Shown one piece after another: positions 52,259 through 61,750 of a stretch of DNA of 64,000 nt. Position 1 is the stretch's first letter. Each line of letters opens with the position of its first letter. This DNA comes from Bacillota bacterium. GTDB lineage: Bacteria > Bacillota > Clostridia > Peptostreptococcales > Anaerovoracaceae. The notes under the pieces are model-generated. The model made no database searches. It was not told the DNA's origin and worked only from the letters and a program-made list of their open reading frames with translations. Position numbers and translations under genes: made by a program. The DNA is taken from contig JAHZHA010000003.1 in the NCBI GenBank assembly GCA_019420525.1, positions 1-64,000 on the forward strand, in the 5' to 3' direction.

Positions 52259-53390
52259 ATTATACAGATCGAACCGGAGTATGAAGCGGTTCCGGAGATC
52301 TCTTTCCGTCAGAATTTTCCGGAAATACATTCTGACGTCTGTCATCTTTTCTGTCGCTATGGTGATGATTCTCATCGTATCAAAAGTCTTTTTCAGCCGG
52401 TTTATCTGGCAGGGAGACTCCCTGGTCTACCAGCTGTTCCACTGGATCGATCAGAATGCCATGTTCACCGTCGTCTTTGTCAGCGTGCTGGGATGGGTAA
52501 TCATCTTCTTTTATTACTGGATCAGGACTTTCCGTTACTTGGAGCGGCTGATCTATGCGGCGGAGGAATTATACGAATCGGACGGACTGATTCAGCTGCC
52601 CGATGAGATGAAAGAAGTCGAAAATCTGCTAAATGAAGTGAAACTCCGGATAAAGCAGAATGAACGCGCGGCAAAAGAGGCTGAGCAGAGAAAAAATGAT
52701 CTCGTAGTGTATCTGGCTCACGATCTGAAAACGCCGTTGACGTCGATTATCGGCTATCTCAGCCTGCTGACCGAGGAAGAAGGTATTTCAGAAGAGCTGC
52801 GGCAGAAGTATCTGTCGATCACGCTGGACAGCGCGAAACGCCTCGAAGACCTGATTAACGAATTTTTTGAAATCACGAGATTCAATCTCACACATATCAC
52901 GCTGGAGATGTCGAGAATAAACATTAAGCGGCTGCTGGAACAGATCGTGTTTGAATTCGACCCGGTGATGCGTGAAAAGAAACTGACATGCATTATCGAC
53001 GCCAGTCCGGATCTCATGATACGCTGTGACGGTGAAAAAATCCAGCGAGTATTCGACAATTTGCTCAGAAACGCGGTAAATTACAGTTTTCCCGATACAG
53101 AGATACTCCTGAGTGTAAAGGAAAACAGCGACAACTTCATATGCGTCTGTCAGAATCATGGAAAGACAATTCCTCAGGAAAAGCTGGAACGGATCTTTGA
53201 ACAGTTTTATCGCCTCGATGCCGCCCGTGCCACGCGTTCCGGCGGAGCCGGACTGGGTCTGGCCATCGCGAAGGAGATTGTGGAACTCCACGGGGGACGT
53301 ATTCGGGCGGAGAGCTGGGATGAGATGATACGTTTCACCGTGGTGCTGCCGAAAGCTCCCGTTACGGCGGGACATGCTGGGGGCGTCTGA
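52251..53390 (+). CDS. VanS-like sensor histidine kinase
   Basis: About 379 residues. Two N-terminal spans (YILTSVIFSVAMVMILIVSK and MFTVVFVSVLGWVIIFFYYW) flank a short outer loop of about 35 residues. The H-box is YLAHDLKTPLTSIIGYLSLL, the N-box FDNLLRNAVNYSFP and the G-box RSGGAGLGLAIAKEIVELHG. The TTG at 52251 overlaps the regulator stop by eight bases after GGGAGTGGGG; an ATG at 52281 is an alternative. The short sensor loop suggests that it senses a membrane or wall-bound ligand directly. Confidence 0.9.
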   Translation: MNRLYRSNRSMKRFRRSLSVRIFRKYILTSVIFSVAMVMILIVSKVFFSRFIWQGDSLVYQLFHWIDQNAMFTVVFVSVLGWVIIFFYYWIRTFRYLERLIYAAEELYESDGLIQLPDEMKEVENLLNEVKLRIKQNERAAKEAEQRKNDLVVYLAHDLKTPLTSIIGYLSLLTEEEGISEELRQKYLSITLDSAKRLEDLINEFFEITRFNLTHITLEMSRINIKRLLEQIVFEFDPVMREKKLTCIIDASPDLMIRCDGEKIQRVFDNLLRNAVNYSFPDTEILLSVKENSDNFICVCQNHGKTIPQEKLERIFEQFYRLDAARATRSGGAGLGLAIAKEIVELHGGRIRAESWDEMIRFTVVLPKAPVTAGHAGGV

Positions 53391-53701
53391 AACGGCGGAA
53401 CGGAGCGGAAACGCGGAAAAGCTTCCGGGTGAATTCTGAAGCTGGCTCTTCATATCATATTTTAAAGCCTCCCGCTTTTTCTGCAGTTCATCCTGCAGAA
53501 AAAGCGGGAGGCTTTGTCATAGAAAAAAGAGGGATTATGGAAAAAGGCGGAGTCAGGCCTTGCGGCAAAGTGGGTGCACTTCAGGAATAAAATATTTTTC
53601 GGTCTCTTTCCGTTTTGTTGTAATTCCAACAGACATCCGGTTCAGATCCTATTAGAATGTGACCGGAAAAAGGAAAAGAATCAAACGACGGAGGTACAAG
53701 A
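53391..53701. other. Intergenic region after the VanRS-like pair
   Basis: It holds the terminator at 53464-53515. The remaining 185 bases have no gene. The ribosome site of the next gene is ACGGAGG. Confidence 0.5.
53464..53515 (+). terminator. Long terminator hairpin
   Basis: A perfect 23-bp inverted repeat (arm AAAGCCTCCCGCTTTTTCTGCAG at 53464-53486, complement at 53493-53515) with a six-base loop. The T tract is within the arm. Confidence 0.8.
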
Positions 53702-54430
53702 ATGATAAGAAAAATAATAGAAATAGATGAAGCAAAATGTACCGGATGCGGCCTTTGTGCAGATGCGTGCCATGAGGGAGCTATTGCGATGTCAGACGGC
53801 GTGGCAAAGCTGATCCGCGACGATTACTGTGACGGACTCGGCGACTGTCTGCCGGCTTGTCCTGCAGACGCTATCCGGATCATCGAGCGGGAGGCGATTC
53901 CGTACGACGAGAAAGCTGTGGAAGCCAGGATGCGTTCCCTGCGGCAGCCGCCTCAGGAGACATTTTCCTGCGGATGCACGGGCTCTCAGGAGCGGATCAT
54001 CTGCAGGGAAACGGAAACAGACGGATTTGAGAGAGAAGCGTGTGAGACACCGATAAAGAGCCGGCTGACCATGTGGCCCGTTCAGATTCAGCTGGTGCCT
54101 GTCGGAGCGGAATTCTTTAACGGTGCAGATCTCCTGATCGCGGCAGACTGTACGGCGTATACTTACGGCGATTTTCACAATGAATTCATCCGGGGCAGGG
54201 TGACGCTGGTGGGATGTCCGAAACTCGATCCGGTGGATTACGCCGGAAAACTGTCACAGATTTTCCGGGAAAATGATATTCGCAGTATCACACTGACGCG
54301 CATGGAAGTTCCATGCTGCGGCGGTATGGAATATGCCGTGAGAAAAGCGATGGAAGCCAGTGGACGGCAGATTCCGCTGAATGTTGCCACCATTTCTATC
54401 GATGGGAATATCCTCGATGTGAGACAGTAA
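53702..54430 (+). CDS. 4Fe-4S dicluster ferredoxin-type protein
   Basis: About 242 residues. Two ferredoxin motifs at the N-terminus: CTGCGLCADACHEGAI and CDGLGDCLPACPADAI. A linker with CGCTGS follows, and then a domain with Cys residues in AADCTAYTYGD, VTLVGCPKLD and MEVPCCGGMEYAVRKAM. The CCGG motif is like those in heterodisulfide-reductase-type subunits. It is likely a cytoplasmic electron-transfer protein whose partner is unknown. ACGGAGG stands before the ATG. A terminator follows directly. Confidence 0.85.
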   Translation: MIRKIIEIDEAKCTGCGLCADACHEGAIAMSDGVAKLIRDDYCDGLGDCLPACPADAIRIIEREAIPYDEKAVEARMRSLRQPPQETFSCGCTGSQERIICRETETDGFEREACETPIKSRLTMWPVQIQLVPVGAEFFNGADLLIAADCTAYTYGDFHNEFIRGRVTLVGCPKLDPVDYAGKLSQIFRENDIRSITLTRMEVPCCGGMEYAVRKAMEASGRQIPLNVATISIDGNILDVRQ

Positions 54431-54475
54431 AACCCGCCCGTCTGGGATTTGAAAATCCTGGACGGGCGGGTTTTT
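54429..54475. terminator. Bidirectional terminator between ferredoxin and amidase genes
   Basis: AAAACCCGCCCGTC and GACGGGCGGGTTTTT; A and T runs on the two sides serve both convergent genes. Confidence 0.85.
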
Positions 54476-54498
54476 CTTCGGCCGCATTCGGGGAATGA

Positions 54499-55185
54499 TC
54501 AGAGAGTTTTCCGGACGTCTTCTTTCAGGAGTTCCCACTGGTCTTCGTGCTTGACGTAATAGAGCGGGCAGAGTTTTCCGGTGACATCGTAGTGTCGTAT
54601 GATGTTGTCACTGTCCAGATTTCCGATACTGCAGAGCCAGGAACAGAGCCGGATGAGAGATTGACGTGAAGCGTCAGTGAACTGCCCTGTACTGTCCGGA
54701 TGGCAGACTTCGATGGAAATCGTGTCTGGATTGCGCTGATTACTGGCGGAAGAGATCTCCCAGAGAGGGATGCACTGAATGATTTCTCCTTCAAGTCCGA
54801 TGACGAAGTGTGCGCTTACGCTGGAATCGGGAGAATTGAAATAATCCCTGTTCTGCTGTGCGGTACTGCCGGGATTTGCCACGTAGTGAACGACGATATC
54901 GTTGAAGTTTTTCAGATCGGTACCTCTTCTGGATGCTCCGTCCGTATCGATGAGCTGAATATCAATCCAGTCGGGCACGGTTACTTTCTTCAGATAATCG
55001 GGGCCGGCGTTGCCTATTATGTCTAAACCTAGAAATAGTTTTCCGGCAATGGCCAGCAGAATCAGAACGATCAGAAATTTGTCTCCCCGTCTGAGTCTGC
55101 TGACAGACGGTATTCTTTTTTTTCTTTTATCTCTGCTATGGTATGTATTACCGCCGTTTTCAGGCGAAGTATACGCTTTTGTCAT
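54499..55185 (-). CDS. Membrane-anchored N-acetylmuramoyl-L-alanine amidase
   Basis: About 228 residues. A basic cytoplasmic N-terminus, one span (FLIVLILLAIAGKLFLGLDI) and an outer Amidase_2/PGRP domain. Zinc ligands are visible in IVVHYVANPG (His), IIRHYDVTGKLCP (His) and the Cys of KLCP; SVSAHFVIGLEGEIIQCIPL is the typical substrate strand. It cuts the bond between muramic acid and the stem peptide. It is divergent from the Na/phosphate cotransporter region. Confidence 0.88.
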   Translation of the reverse strand: MTKAYTSPENGGNTYHSRDKRKKRIPSVSRLRRGDKFLIVLILLAIAGKLFLGLDIIGNAGPDYLKKVTVPDWIDIQLIDTDGASRRGTDLKNFNDIVVHYVANPGSTAQQNRDYFNSPDSSVSAHFVIGLEGEIIQCIPLWEISSASNQRNPDTISIEVCHPDSTGQFTDASRQSLIRLCSWLCSIGNLDSDNIIRHYDVTGKLCPLYYVKHEDQWELLKEDVRKTL

Positions 55186-55876
55186 ATCCCTTTCTCCTTT
55201 TTCTCCTCATCCCCCTGTCTTTTTCAATGCTGCCTGATTCTGAAATTCTGTTATCCATCATTTCTTTGTCATTCCTTCCGGGAACCGGTGCAGCTGTTAT
55301 CATTCTACTATATTTCCCAGGTAATAAATCCGTCAGCTGTCTGTTTTAAGAAAAACGTAAGAGACTGTAAAACAGATATTTTTTCCCTTGAGTAAAAAGT
55401 TGATGTAGTTTTGACAAAGAATATGCGTTATTATTAAATTAGCATGATAAGACGAAATGATCTGTGACAGACTGGAAGCGGAAATTTACATCATATTTTT
55501 CCGGTAAAAAAAACGGTTTTCTGCATTCCCTGCTGTTGTCTGACCGATCATTTTGTTTCTGAAGGCTTAGGAAAAGAAAAAATATGTCTAAATAATGAAA
55601 TGACAGAAATATTTTCGGAAAAGGAGACTGGTGTCCGACGCAGACAACCGGTGGTTCATGATGATGCAATGCGGCACAGAGAATAAAAGAGTGAGAATGC
55701 TGAAGCAGATGATAACTGCATCTGATTTTGCACATTAATTTATATTAAAAACGTGCAAATAAATGATCAAAAAATAACAAAGTATTTACGGAAATTTATT
55801 GAAAATAATCAGAGAATTTAATCTGTTTTTCATAAACTTTACAACCGAATACACAGCAAAATATACAGGAGGGTAT
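55186..55876. other. Long AT-rich intergenic region before the Na/phosphate cotransporter
   Basis: About 690 bases without a convincing gene. A promoter-like TTGACA (55411-55416) with TTAAAT (55434-55439) would give a leader of about 435 bases. Short repeats of ATAA and ATTT occur, but I see no clear terminator or known riboswitch. Confidence 0.5.
55411..55439 (+). promoter_or_regulatory. Promoter far upstream of the Na/phosphate cotransporter
   Basis: TTGACA, 17 bases, TTAAAT. The distance of about 435 bases to the start codon suggests a long leader or a small RNA. Confidence 0.45.
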
Positions 55877-57622
55877 ATGAACAGCACATTTGAAGTTATT
55901 TCTGGCCTGCTGGGCGGCCTGGCGATCTTCCTCTTCGGGATGAATATGATGAGTGATTGCCTTCAAAAGGCCGCCGGCGACAAGATGAGAAGCATTCTCG
56001 CACTATTGACGAAAAATCCGGTCCTCGGAGTTCTGGCAGGAGCTCTGACGACTGCCGTTCTTCAGAGCAGCAGCGCTACGACGGTCATGGCCATCGGTTT
56101 TGTGAGCGCCGGGCTGATGAAGCTTCCTCAGGGGATCTCGATCATTCTCGGTGCTAACATCGGAACCACTATGACGGCGCAGTTGCTGGCATTCAAGATC
56201 AGCGACTACGTGTCAGCCATCATTTTTATCGGATTTATCATTTCATTTGTCATGAAGTCAGAAAAGGCGAAAGCCATAGGGCAGACCATCTTCGCTTTCG
56301 GTTTGCTTTTCCTGGGAATCGAAACGATGGGCGATGTGATGGCTCCTCTGGCCCACAGCCACGTTTTTACAGATATGATCGCAGGAGTAGCCGATATTCC
56401 GGTGCTGGGTGCGGCGGTTGGCACGCTGATGACACTCATCGTACAGAGCAGCAGCGCTACGATCGCAGTGCTCCAGAATTTTGCTTCTCAGCCCGGCCCT
56501 GACGGCGTCACCAGCATCATCGGCCTGACAGGAGCGATTCCGATCCTTCTGGGCGACAATATCGGTACGACGATCACAGCAGTTCTGGCCAGCATCGGGC
56601 AGTCGAAAGATGCAAAGCGTACGGCGCTGTCCCACTGTATCTTCAATGTGTCGGGTTTCTGCCTTTTCATATGGTTTATCGGTCCCTTTGCGAAGTTTAT
56701 CGAGTGGATCTCTCCGAAAGGACCGGAAGTGGAAGTTATTTCCAGACAGATCGCCAATGCACATACAGCGTTCAACTGCATCATGACACTGATCTGGCTG
56801 CCACTGATCTGGCTTCTGGTAAAAATCGTGATGAAGATCATACCGGAAGGTACAAAAGAAAGAAAACTGAATTATTACGGCGTAAAATATCTGGATAACC
56901 GTCTCTTAGGACAGCCTGCAGCTGCTCTCGAGCTGGTGGCGAAAGAAGTTCTTCACTGCGGACATATCGTTCAGGAGATGATCCGCGATCTCAGAGAAGC
57001 TGTGAAATCTGACGACCGCAGTTATCTGGACGATGTAAGAAGAAAAGCAGACGGAGCAGCTGAGGTCAACCGGGCGATCCAGAATTATCTGTCGGATCTC
57101 TTCTCCGGAGGTATTCTCACCGAAGAACAGGCTTCCCAGACGGCGGGCATGCTGTATGTTCTGGGAGACATCGACCGAATCGGGATTCTGACCAGGAGCG
57201 CGGCAAATTCCATGGGAGATTCTTCGGTCAAGAAATTCAATTATTCGGAAGAAGCTATGAAAGATCTGAAAATAAGTCTGAAGAGTATCGAAAGCATTTA
57301 TTCCGATACGCTGAAAATCCTGGTGTCGAGAAACGAAGAAGAGGCCGAAAGCATTCGCAGACGTAAGGATGAGGTGTTGGATCTGGATCTTGATATGCGA
57401 AAAGCTCATCTCGACCGAGTCAGCAAGGGTAATTGTGATGCTTCACTGACGGCGCCGTTCAGCAGCATCCTCCACAATATCGACCGGATGAGTAACAGCT
57501 GCGCTAATATCGCGGACGCTGCACTGGGGCAGGTGGATTTCAGTTATTTCATCAATATCCGGAAATTCTGGGAAGAAATCAAAGATGATATCGATTATAC
57601 CAGCGCGGAAGGACAGGCTTGA
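55877..57622 (+). CDS. Na/phosphate cotransporter family protein with PhoU-like domain
   Basis: About 581 residues. Two inverted repeats of the NptA family each carry the QSSSAT motif (TTAVLQSSSATTVMAIGFVS and LIVQSSSATIAVLQNF), with ILGANIGTTMTAQL and LLGDNIGTTITAVL beside them. About eight spans lead to a cytoplasmic PhoU-like helical domain of about 200 residues from LGQPAAALELVAKEVL. It takes up phosphate with sodium. The ATG at 55877 has GGAGGG upstream. Confidence 0.93.
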   Translation: MNSTFEVISGLLGGLAIFLFGMNMMSDCLQKAAGDKMRSILALLTKNPVLGVLAGALTTAVLQSSSATTVMAIGFVSAGLMKLPQGISIILGANIGTTMTAQLLAFKISDYVSAIIFIGFIISFVMKSEKAKAIGQTIFAFGLLFLGIETMGDVMAPLAHSHVFTDMIAGVADIPVLGAAVGTLMTLIVQSSSATIAVLQNFASQPGPDGVTSIIGLTGAIPILLGDNIGTTITAVLASIGQSKDAKRTALSHCIFNVSGFCLFIWFIGPFAKFIEWISPKGPEVEVISRQIANAHTAFNCIMTLIWLPLIWLLVKIVMKIIPEGTKERKLNYYGVKYLDNRLLGQPAAALELVAKEVLHCGHIVQEMIRDLREAVKSDDRSYLDDVRRKADGAAEVNRAIQNYLSDLFSGGILTEEQASQTAGMLYVLGDIDRIGILTRSAANSMGDSSVKKFNYSEEAMKDLKISLKSIESIYSDTLKILVSRNEEEAESIRRRKDEVLDLDLDMRKAHLDRVSKGNCDASLTAPFSSILHNIDRMSNSCANIADAALGQVDFSYFINIRKFWEEIKDDIDYTSAEGQA

Positions 57623-57685
57623 AAGAGAGCGCACGGGCACGGGAAAACGCATGGAAAATATGGAAAAGAAAATAAAATGAAATAG

Positions 57686-57728
57686 AAAAATCGCGGAAAC
57701 GAAGCAGAGGTTTCCGCGATTTTTTTTT
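57686..57728. terminator. Bidirectional terminator between cotransporter and ferritin
   Basis: AAAAATCGCGGAAAC and GTTTCCGCGATTTTTTTT form a strong stem serving both convergent genes. Confidence 0.9.
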
Positions 57729-57739
57729 CAGGATAAGCG

Positions 57740-58252
57740 TTACAGCGTCAGAGATGGAGCGGTGTAAACTCTTGCCCCCAGTTCTGCATCCAGGGCATAG
57801 AGTCCTTTCGGGTCAGAACCGAACAGCTGATATTTTTTCAGGTTCGTCTCTGCAGTATCTTCTTCTTCACCCTGTTCTTTTACGAACCAGTCGAGGAACT
57901 GCATCGTGCGGAAGTCGTTTTCTTTTACGCATTCCGCATAGATGTTGTGGATGAGGGATGTGACATAAATTTCGTGTTCGAGACCTAATTTCAGAGGGTC
58001 CTCGAAAGATTTGAGCTCTGCATCCGGCTTGGCGATGGCTTCGAGAGTGATGGACATGCCGTTGTTTCTGAGATATTCCAGCATGAGCATAGCGTGATCT
58101 CTTTCTTCCTGAGCCTGGATATAATACCAGTTTCCGTAGCCGCTGAGGCCCTCATCATAATAATAGTTGGAAAAATCGAGATAGAGATAAGCAGAATATA
58201 ACTCTTTGTTTATCTGGTCATTGATTAAATCTGCAACGTTTTTGCTTAACAT
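57740..58252 (-). CDS. Ferritin
   Basis: Iron-storage protein of 170 residues, four-helix bundle. Ferroxidase ligands Glu17, Glu50 and His53 (YYIQAQEERDHAMLML), Glu94, and Glu126/Gln127/Glu130 region (DWFVKEQGEEED) are intact. It should form a 24-mer cage that oxidises and stores iron. AAGGAGG stands before the ATG. An extended -10 box (TGTTATACT, complement at 58319-58327) lies upstream. Confidence 0.94.
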   Translation of the reverse strand: MLSKNVADLINDQINKELYSAYLYLDFSNYYYDEGLSGYGNWYYIQAQEERDHAMLMLEYLRNNGMSITLEAIAKPDAELKSFEDPLKLGLEHEIYVTSLIHNIYAECVKENDFRTMQFLDWFVKEQGEEEDTAETNLKKYQLFGSDPKGLYALDAELGARVYTAPSLTL

Positions 58253-58509
58253 TTTAATCGTACCTCCTTAAAAATTCTGTTGTCTGTTGTGATAACCGGG
58301 GTAAAACCCTTTCAAAACAGTATAACACACAGAGAAGCGGTTGAAATATAAAAATATTACGATCGGACACAAAAATATATCAAAAATCCTTTATTTTTTC
58401 TGTTTCCGCTCAGGGAAAGTTTACTTCCGCTTCGGGCTGGGTTAAAATAAAGAAAAAGAACGGGAAAGACCTGCAAAATGGCGCTATAGAGCGTTCAGAG
58501 AGGAAAGAA

Positions 58510-58803
58510 ATGATTACAGGAAAACAGAGAAGTTATCTGAAAAAAATGGCACACGGACTCGAGCCTGCCGTATATATCGGCAAGGCGGGAATTACGGAAA
58601 ATGTGATCCGGGAGATGGATGATTATCTCCGCGTTCACGAACTCCTGAAAGTGAAACTTCAGGACGGATGCATCATCGATGCAAAGACGGCGGGAAACGA
58701 AGCAGCGGCGGAACTAAATGCAGAATTCGTTCAGGCCATCGGAAAGAAATTTTCACTCTACAGAAGGTCAGATCAGAATCTTATCGAATTGCCTCGAAAA
58801 TGA
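58510..58803 (+). CDS. yhbY: YhbY family RNA-binding protein
   Basis: About 97 residues. CRS1-YhbY domain with KQRSYLKKMAHGLEPAVYIG, KAGITENVIREMDDYLRVHE, LLKVKLQDGC and GKKFSLYRRSD. It binds 23S rRNA precursors in ribosome assembly. The ATG at 58510 has GAGAGGAAAG upstream. Located alone before the surface L,D-transpeptidase. Confidence 0.92.
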   Translation: MITGKQRSYLKKMAHGLEPAVYIGKAGITENVIREMDDYLRVHELLKVKLQDGCIIDAKTAGNEAAAELNAEFVQAIGKKFSLYRRSDQNLIELPRK

Positions 58804-58934
58804 CAAAAATCAGATACTGCAGCTGGCGCAGGTAATCGGCAAGAGGTGGAACGAGGCGCCAGACGTACGCTGCAGAGACCGGGAAAAGGGGAAAATCCGC
58901 GGAAAACAGTGGAAGAAAAAAGGAGGTATATCTG

Positions 58935-60419
58935 ATGAAAAAGAGATTAATGAAAAAGAGAGTATGCAGAATCACAGCATTGCTGCTCACACTGGCGCTG
59001 ACGACGACGTCTGTCTTCGCGGCAGGTCTGGACGGTTTTACCGATGCGAAGACGCACTGGGCGGCCTCTGTACTGGAGAGAGCCGTAAACGACGGGGTTC
59101 TCAATGGGAGCGGCGACAGACTGAATCCCGACGGAACACTGACGGGAGCGGAGATGGCGGCGATTCTCGTCCGGAAAACAGACGCACAGCGCTGGAGTCG
59201 GGCATACCCGGGAACGTCTGCATCGGACTGGTATTACATGACGTGTGCTGTGGCCATGGAAAAGGGAATTCTGCCGGAAGACGGGAGCATTTCACCGAAA
59301 GCTGCCGTGACGAGAGAGCAGGTATTTCTCTCTTTTGCCAGAGCTTTCGATTATGATACAGAAACGGCAGATCTCAGCGTGCTGGAGAATTATGCCGACG
59401 GCGGGGAACTGTCAGGAGAAGAGGCATCTGCGGCAGCCGCACTGATACAGGACGGTATCGTAACGGGCGATGACCGGGGACTTCTCGGGCCGGGGAAAAA
59501 CGTGACGAGGGCGGAATTTGTGACGATGCTGTACCGGGCGGACTCTCCGGTGGTTTCGGACGGCATGAAGATCGTTCTGAAAGCGGATACCGTGCCTGCA
59601 GGCGGTTCGCTGAAAGTTTCCGCGTCGTTTAAAGGTGTGAAGGAACCGGTCGTCTGTGATATGCAATGGTATCTCGACGGCAGTCCGGTAGCCGGATACA
59701 GCGCTTCGGGAAAGACGCTGGAAGCCGGTTCCACATCGGCTCTGACGCAGTCTCTTAAATTTTCGAGATATATGGCACTGTCCCACAGAGCGGGTCTTGG
59801 AGTCGACTATACCGACACGGCGACAGGAGAGAAGATCCGGCTCTATACTGAGAAGACGGTGAGAGTGACCAATTACAGCTCCGATTATTACGACCAGCAG
59901 GAAAACAAAGCGCTCTACGCTCAGGCTCTGGCTACAGTGAGTCCAACGTATAAAGGGAATTATACATCTTCTTATAACATAGACTATTCTGCGGCAATCA
60001 AGCAGGCGTTCGTCAACGGCAAGGGGTATTCCAGCAAGACGGGTTACCTGATCTGGACGAATCTGGGCACGCAGAAGGTAAATATTTTTACCGGTTCCAA
60101 GGGTAAATGGAAGCTTCTGAAGACTTTCCGCTGCGCTACCGGTGCGAAATCCACACCGACGCCGAAAGGTGTGACGTACGTTACATACAAGCAGACCGGC
60201 TGGTATACTTCCAGCTATATCTGCAAACCGATCGTGCGTTTCTATCCGGGTACGGGATACGCGTTTCATTCGATACTCTATTATCCGGACGGTTCCGGCA
60301 GAGTAAAGGATGGTTCCATGGGTTATCCTGTGTCTCACGGATGTGTCAGGATGCAAGATGAAGGGATCCGATGGATTTACAATAACATACCTCTCAGCAC
60401 GACAGTAGTCATCTATTAG
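58935..60419 (+). CDS. L,D-transpeptidase (YkuD) with SLH-like domains
   Basis: About 494 residues. A signal peptide (ITALLLTLALTTTSVFAAG), three degenerate SLH-like repeats to about residue 205 (GFTDAKTHWAASVLERAVND, GILPEDGSISPKAAVTREQV, LLGPGKNVTRAEFVTM), a beta-rich linker, and a YkuD domain. Its catalytic motif is YPVSHGCVRMQDEGI, with the Cys nucleophile, and His in YAFHSILYYPD. It makes 3-3 cross-links or attaches proteins to stem peptides. Wall anchoring by SLH places it with the other SLH proteins here. AGGAGGTATATCTG precedes the ATG. Confidence 0.92.
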   Translation: MKKRLMKKRVCRITALLLTLALTTTSVFAAGLDGFTDAKTHWAASVLERAVNDGVLNGSGDRLNPDGTLTGAEMAAILVRKTDAQRWSRAYPGTSASDWYYMTCAVAMEKGILPEDGSISPKAAVTREQVFLSFARAFDYDTETADLSVLENYADGGELSGEEASAAAALIQDGIVTGDDRGLLGPGKNVTRAEFVTMLYRADSPVVSDGMKIVLKADTVPAGGSLKVSASFKGVKEPVVCDMQWYLDGSPVAGYSASGKTLEAGSTSALTQSLKFSRYMALSHRAGLGVDYTDTATGEKIRLYTEKTVRVTNYSSDYYDQQENKALYAQALATVSPTYKGNYTSSYNIDYSAAIKQAFVNGKGYSSKTGYLIWTNLGTQKVNIFTGSKGKWKLLKTFRCATGAKSTPTPKGVTYVTYKQTGWYTSSYICKPIVRFYPGTGYAFHSILYYPDGSGRVKDGSMGYPVSHGCVRMQDEGIRWIYNNIPLSTTVVIY

Positions 60420-60461
60420 AAGGGTTAGAAGGAGCTCTGTACCGGAGCAGATTTGTATGCG

Positions 60462-60505
60462 CGAGGCCGCCCGTCGGACCGGTCAGGTCCGGAGGGGCGG
60501 CCTCG
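60462..60505 (+). terminator. GC-rich hairpin after the L,D-transpeptidase
   Basis: CGAGGCCGCCCGTCGGACC pairs with GGTCCGGAGGGGCGGCCTCG with minor mismatches. There is no T tract, so it may be a processing or partial termination structure. Confidence 0.4.
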
Positions 60506-60532
60506 GCTTACGGCTGTGGAAAAGGAGGGCGA

Positions 60533-61750
60533 ATGAAATCGGAAAATCGCATGGACATCGGATATCTGGGAGAATACCTGCAGTGGAGAGGCGACCTGAC
60601 TTTTGCGCAGGCACCTTTCTGCGCTGCCGACAGCCTGATGCTGACAATGCTCTCCTATCTCACTCCCGAGAAAGTGACGGTACCGGGAGAAAAAAACGTC
60701 GGGATACGGCTCGGTGAGCTGGCGCGGCGGTACGATCTGTTTTATGTTCCGGAAAAAAATCCGGGAAGACTGTCTATGACGGCGAGAGCACCGGAACTTC
60801 TGAAACGGATGGCGTCCACCGTCCGCTTTTCCGGCGTGGTTCTGGAAGATTACAGTAATCATACAGATATAGCGCAGGATGGACGATTTGCGGCTATGAC
60901 TTTTTCTGCGGGAAAAGACAGCATTTACATCGCCTACCGGGGGACGGACAATAACATCATCGGCTGGAAAGAAGATTTCAATATGTCGTATCTGGAAAGT
61001 GTACCTGCTCAGAAGAGAGCGGCAGACTATCTGAAAAAGCAGGCTGGTGCTCGCGTGAGTGCCGGAACATTTTCCAGGAAAATCATGACTGGCGGACATT
61101 CAAAGGGAGGAAACCTGGCAGTCTATGCCGCTGTGTGCGCGGATGAGAAAACGGCAGAGCGGATCGTGGAAGTCCACAATTTCGACGGACCAGGGTTTTC
61201 GGAAGAGTTTTTCCGGCTTCCCGGGTATCCGGCTGTGAAGAATAAAATTATAAACTTCTTGCCCCAGGGTTCTCTCGTAGGCAGGCTGTTCGAGCACCGT
61301 GGGAAGATGTGCATCGTCCGCAGCGAGGCCCGGGGAATTCTCCAGCACATACCTTTCAGCTGGAAAATTCGGGGAGGAAATTTTGTCTTTGAGGAAGAGT
61401 TCGACCGATCCAGTCAGATTTTTGACGATATGATGACCGCCTGGATTTCCGGAAAAAATGACGAAGAAAAGAAAGTATTCATCGATGGAGTTTTCGACCT
61501 CCTGGAGGAATATGGGATCGATACGACAGAAGAACTGAAACATGATCTGACAAAGGTCAGGCCTGTTTTCAAGCTGCTGAAAGGGATGCCGAAAGAAGAC
61601 CGCGACGTATTTTTCCGGTTTATGGCAGCGTTGCTCCGTGAAGCAGGTCTGGCAGTGCAGAAGAATCTTTTCGGCAACGAGGAAGCGACAGATTCCTCTG
61701 AGAAAGAAGCGACAGATTTCAGACAGAGTGATATCACGCCTGGGGAATGA
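60533..61750 (+). CDS. DUF2974 (Mbeg1-like) alpha/beta hydrolase
   Basis: About 405 residues. MDIGYLGEYLQWRGDLTFAQ opens the family; the nucleophile motif is TGGHSKGGNLAVYAAV with the Ser, with FDGPGFSEEFF and VGRLFEHRGKMCIVRSEARG following. There is no signal peptide, so it is cytoplasmic. Its role is unknown, perhaps lipid hydrolysis. AAAGGAGGGCG precedes the ATG. Its stop overlaps the exporter gene start. Confidence 0.88.
   Translation: MKSENRMDIGYLGEYLQWRGDLTFAQAPFCAADSLMLTMLSYLTPEKVTVPGEKNVGIRLGELARRYDLFYVPEKNPGRLSMTARAPELLKRMASTVRFSGVVLEDYSNHTDIAQDGRFAAMTFSAGKDSIYIAYRGTDNNIIGWKEDFNMSYLESVPAQKRAADYLKKQAGARVSAGTFSRKIMTGGHSKGGNLAVYAAVCADEKTAERIVEVHNFDGPGFSEEFFRLPGYPAVKNKIINFLPQGSLVGRLFEHRGKMCIVRSEARGILQHIPFSWKIRGGNFVFEEEFDRSSQIFDDMMTAWISGKNDEEKKVFIDGVFDLLEEYGIDTTEELKHDLTKVRPVFKLLKGMPKEDRDVFFRFMAALLREAGLAVQKNLFGNEEATDSSEKEATDFRQSDITPGE

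Noticed and set aside
51548..53390. Possible glycopeptide-resistance locus
   Set aside because: Only the regulator and kinase are VanRS-like; no ligase, dehydrogenase or dipeptidase gene is nearby.
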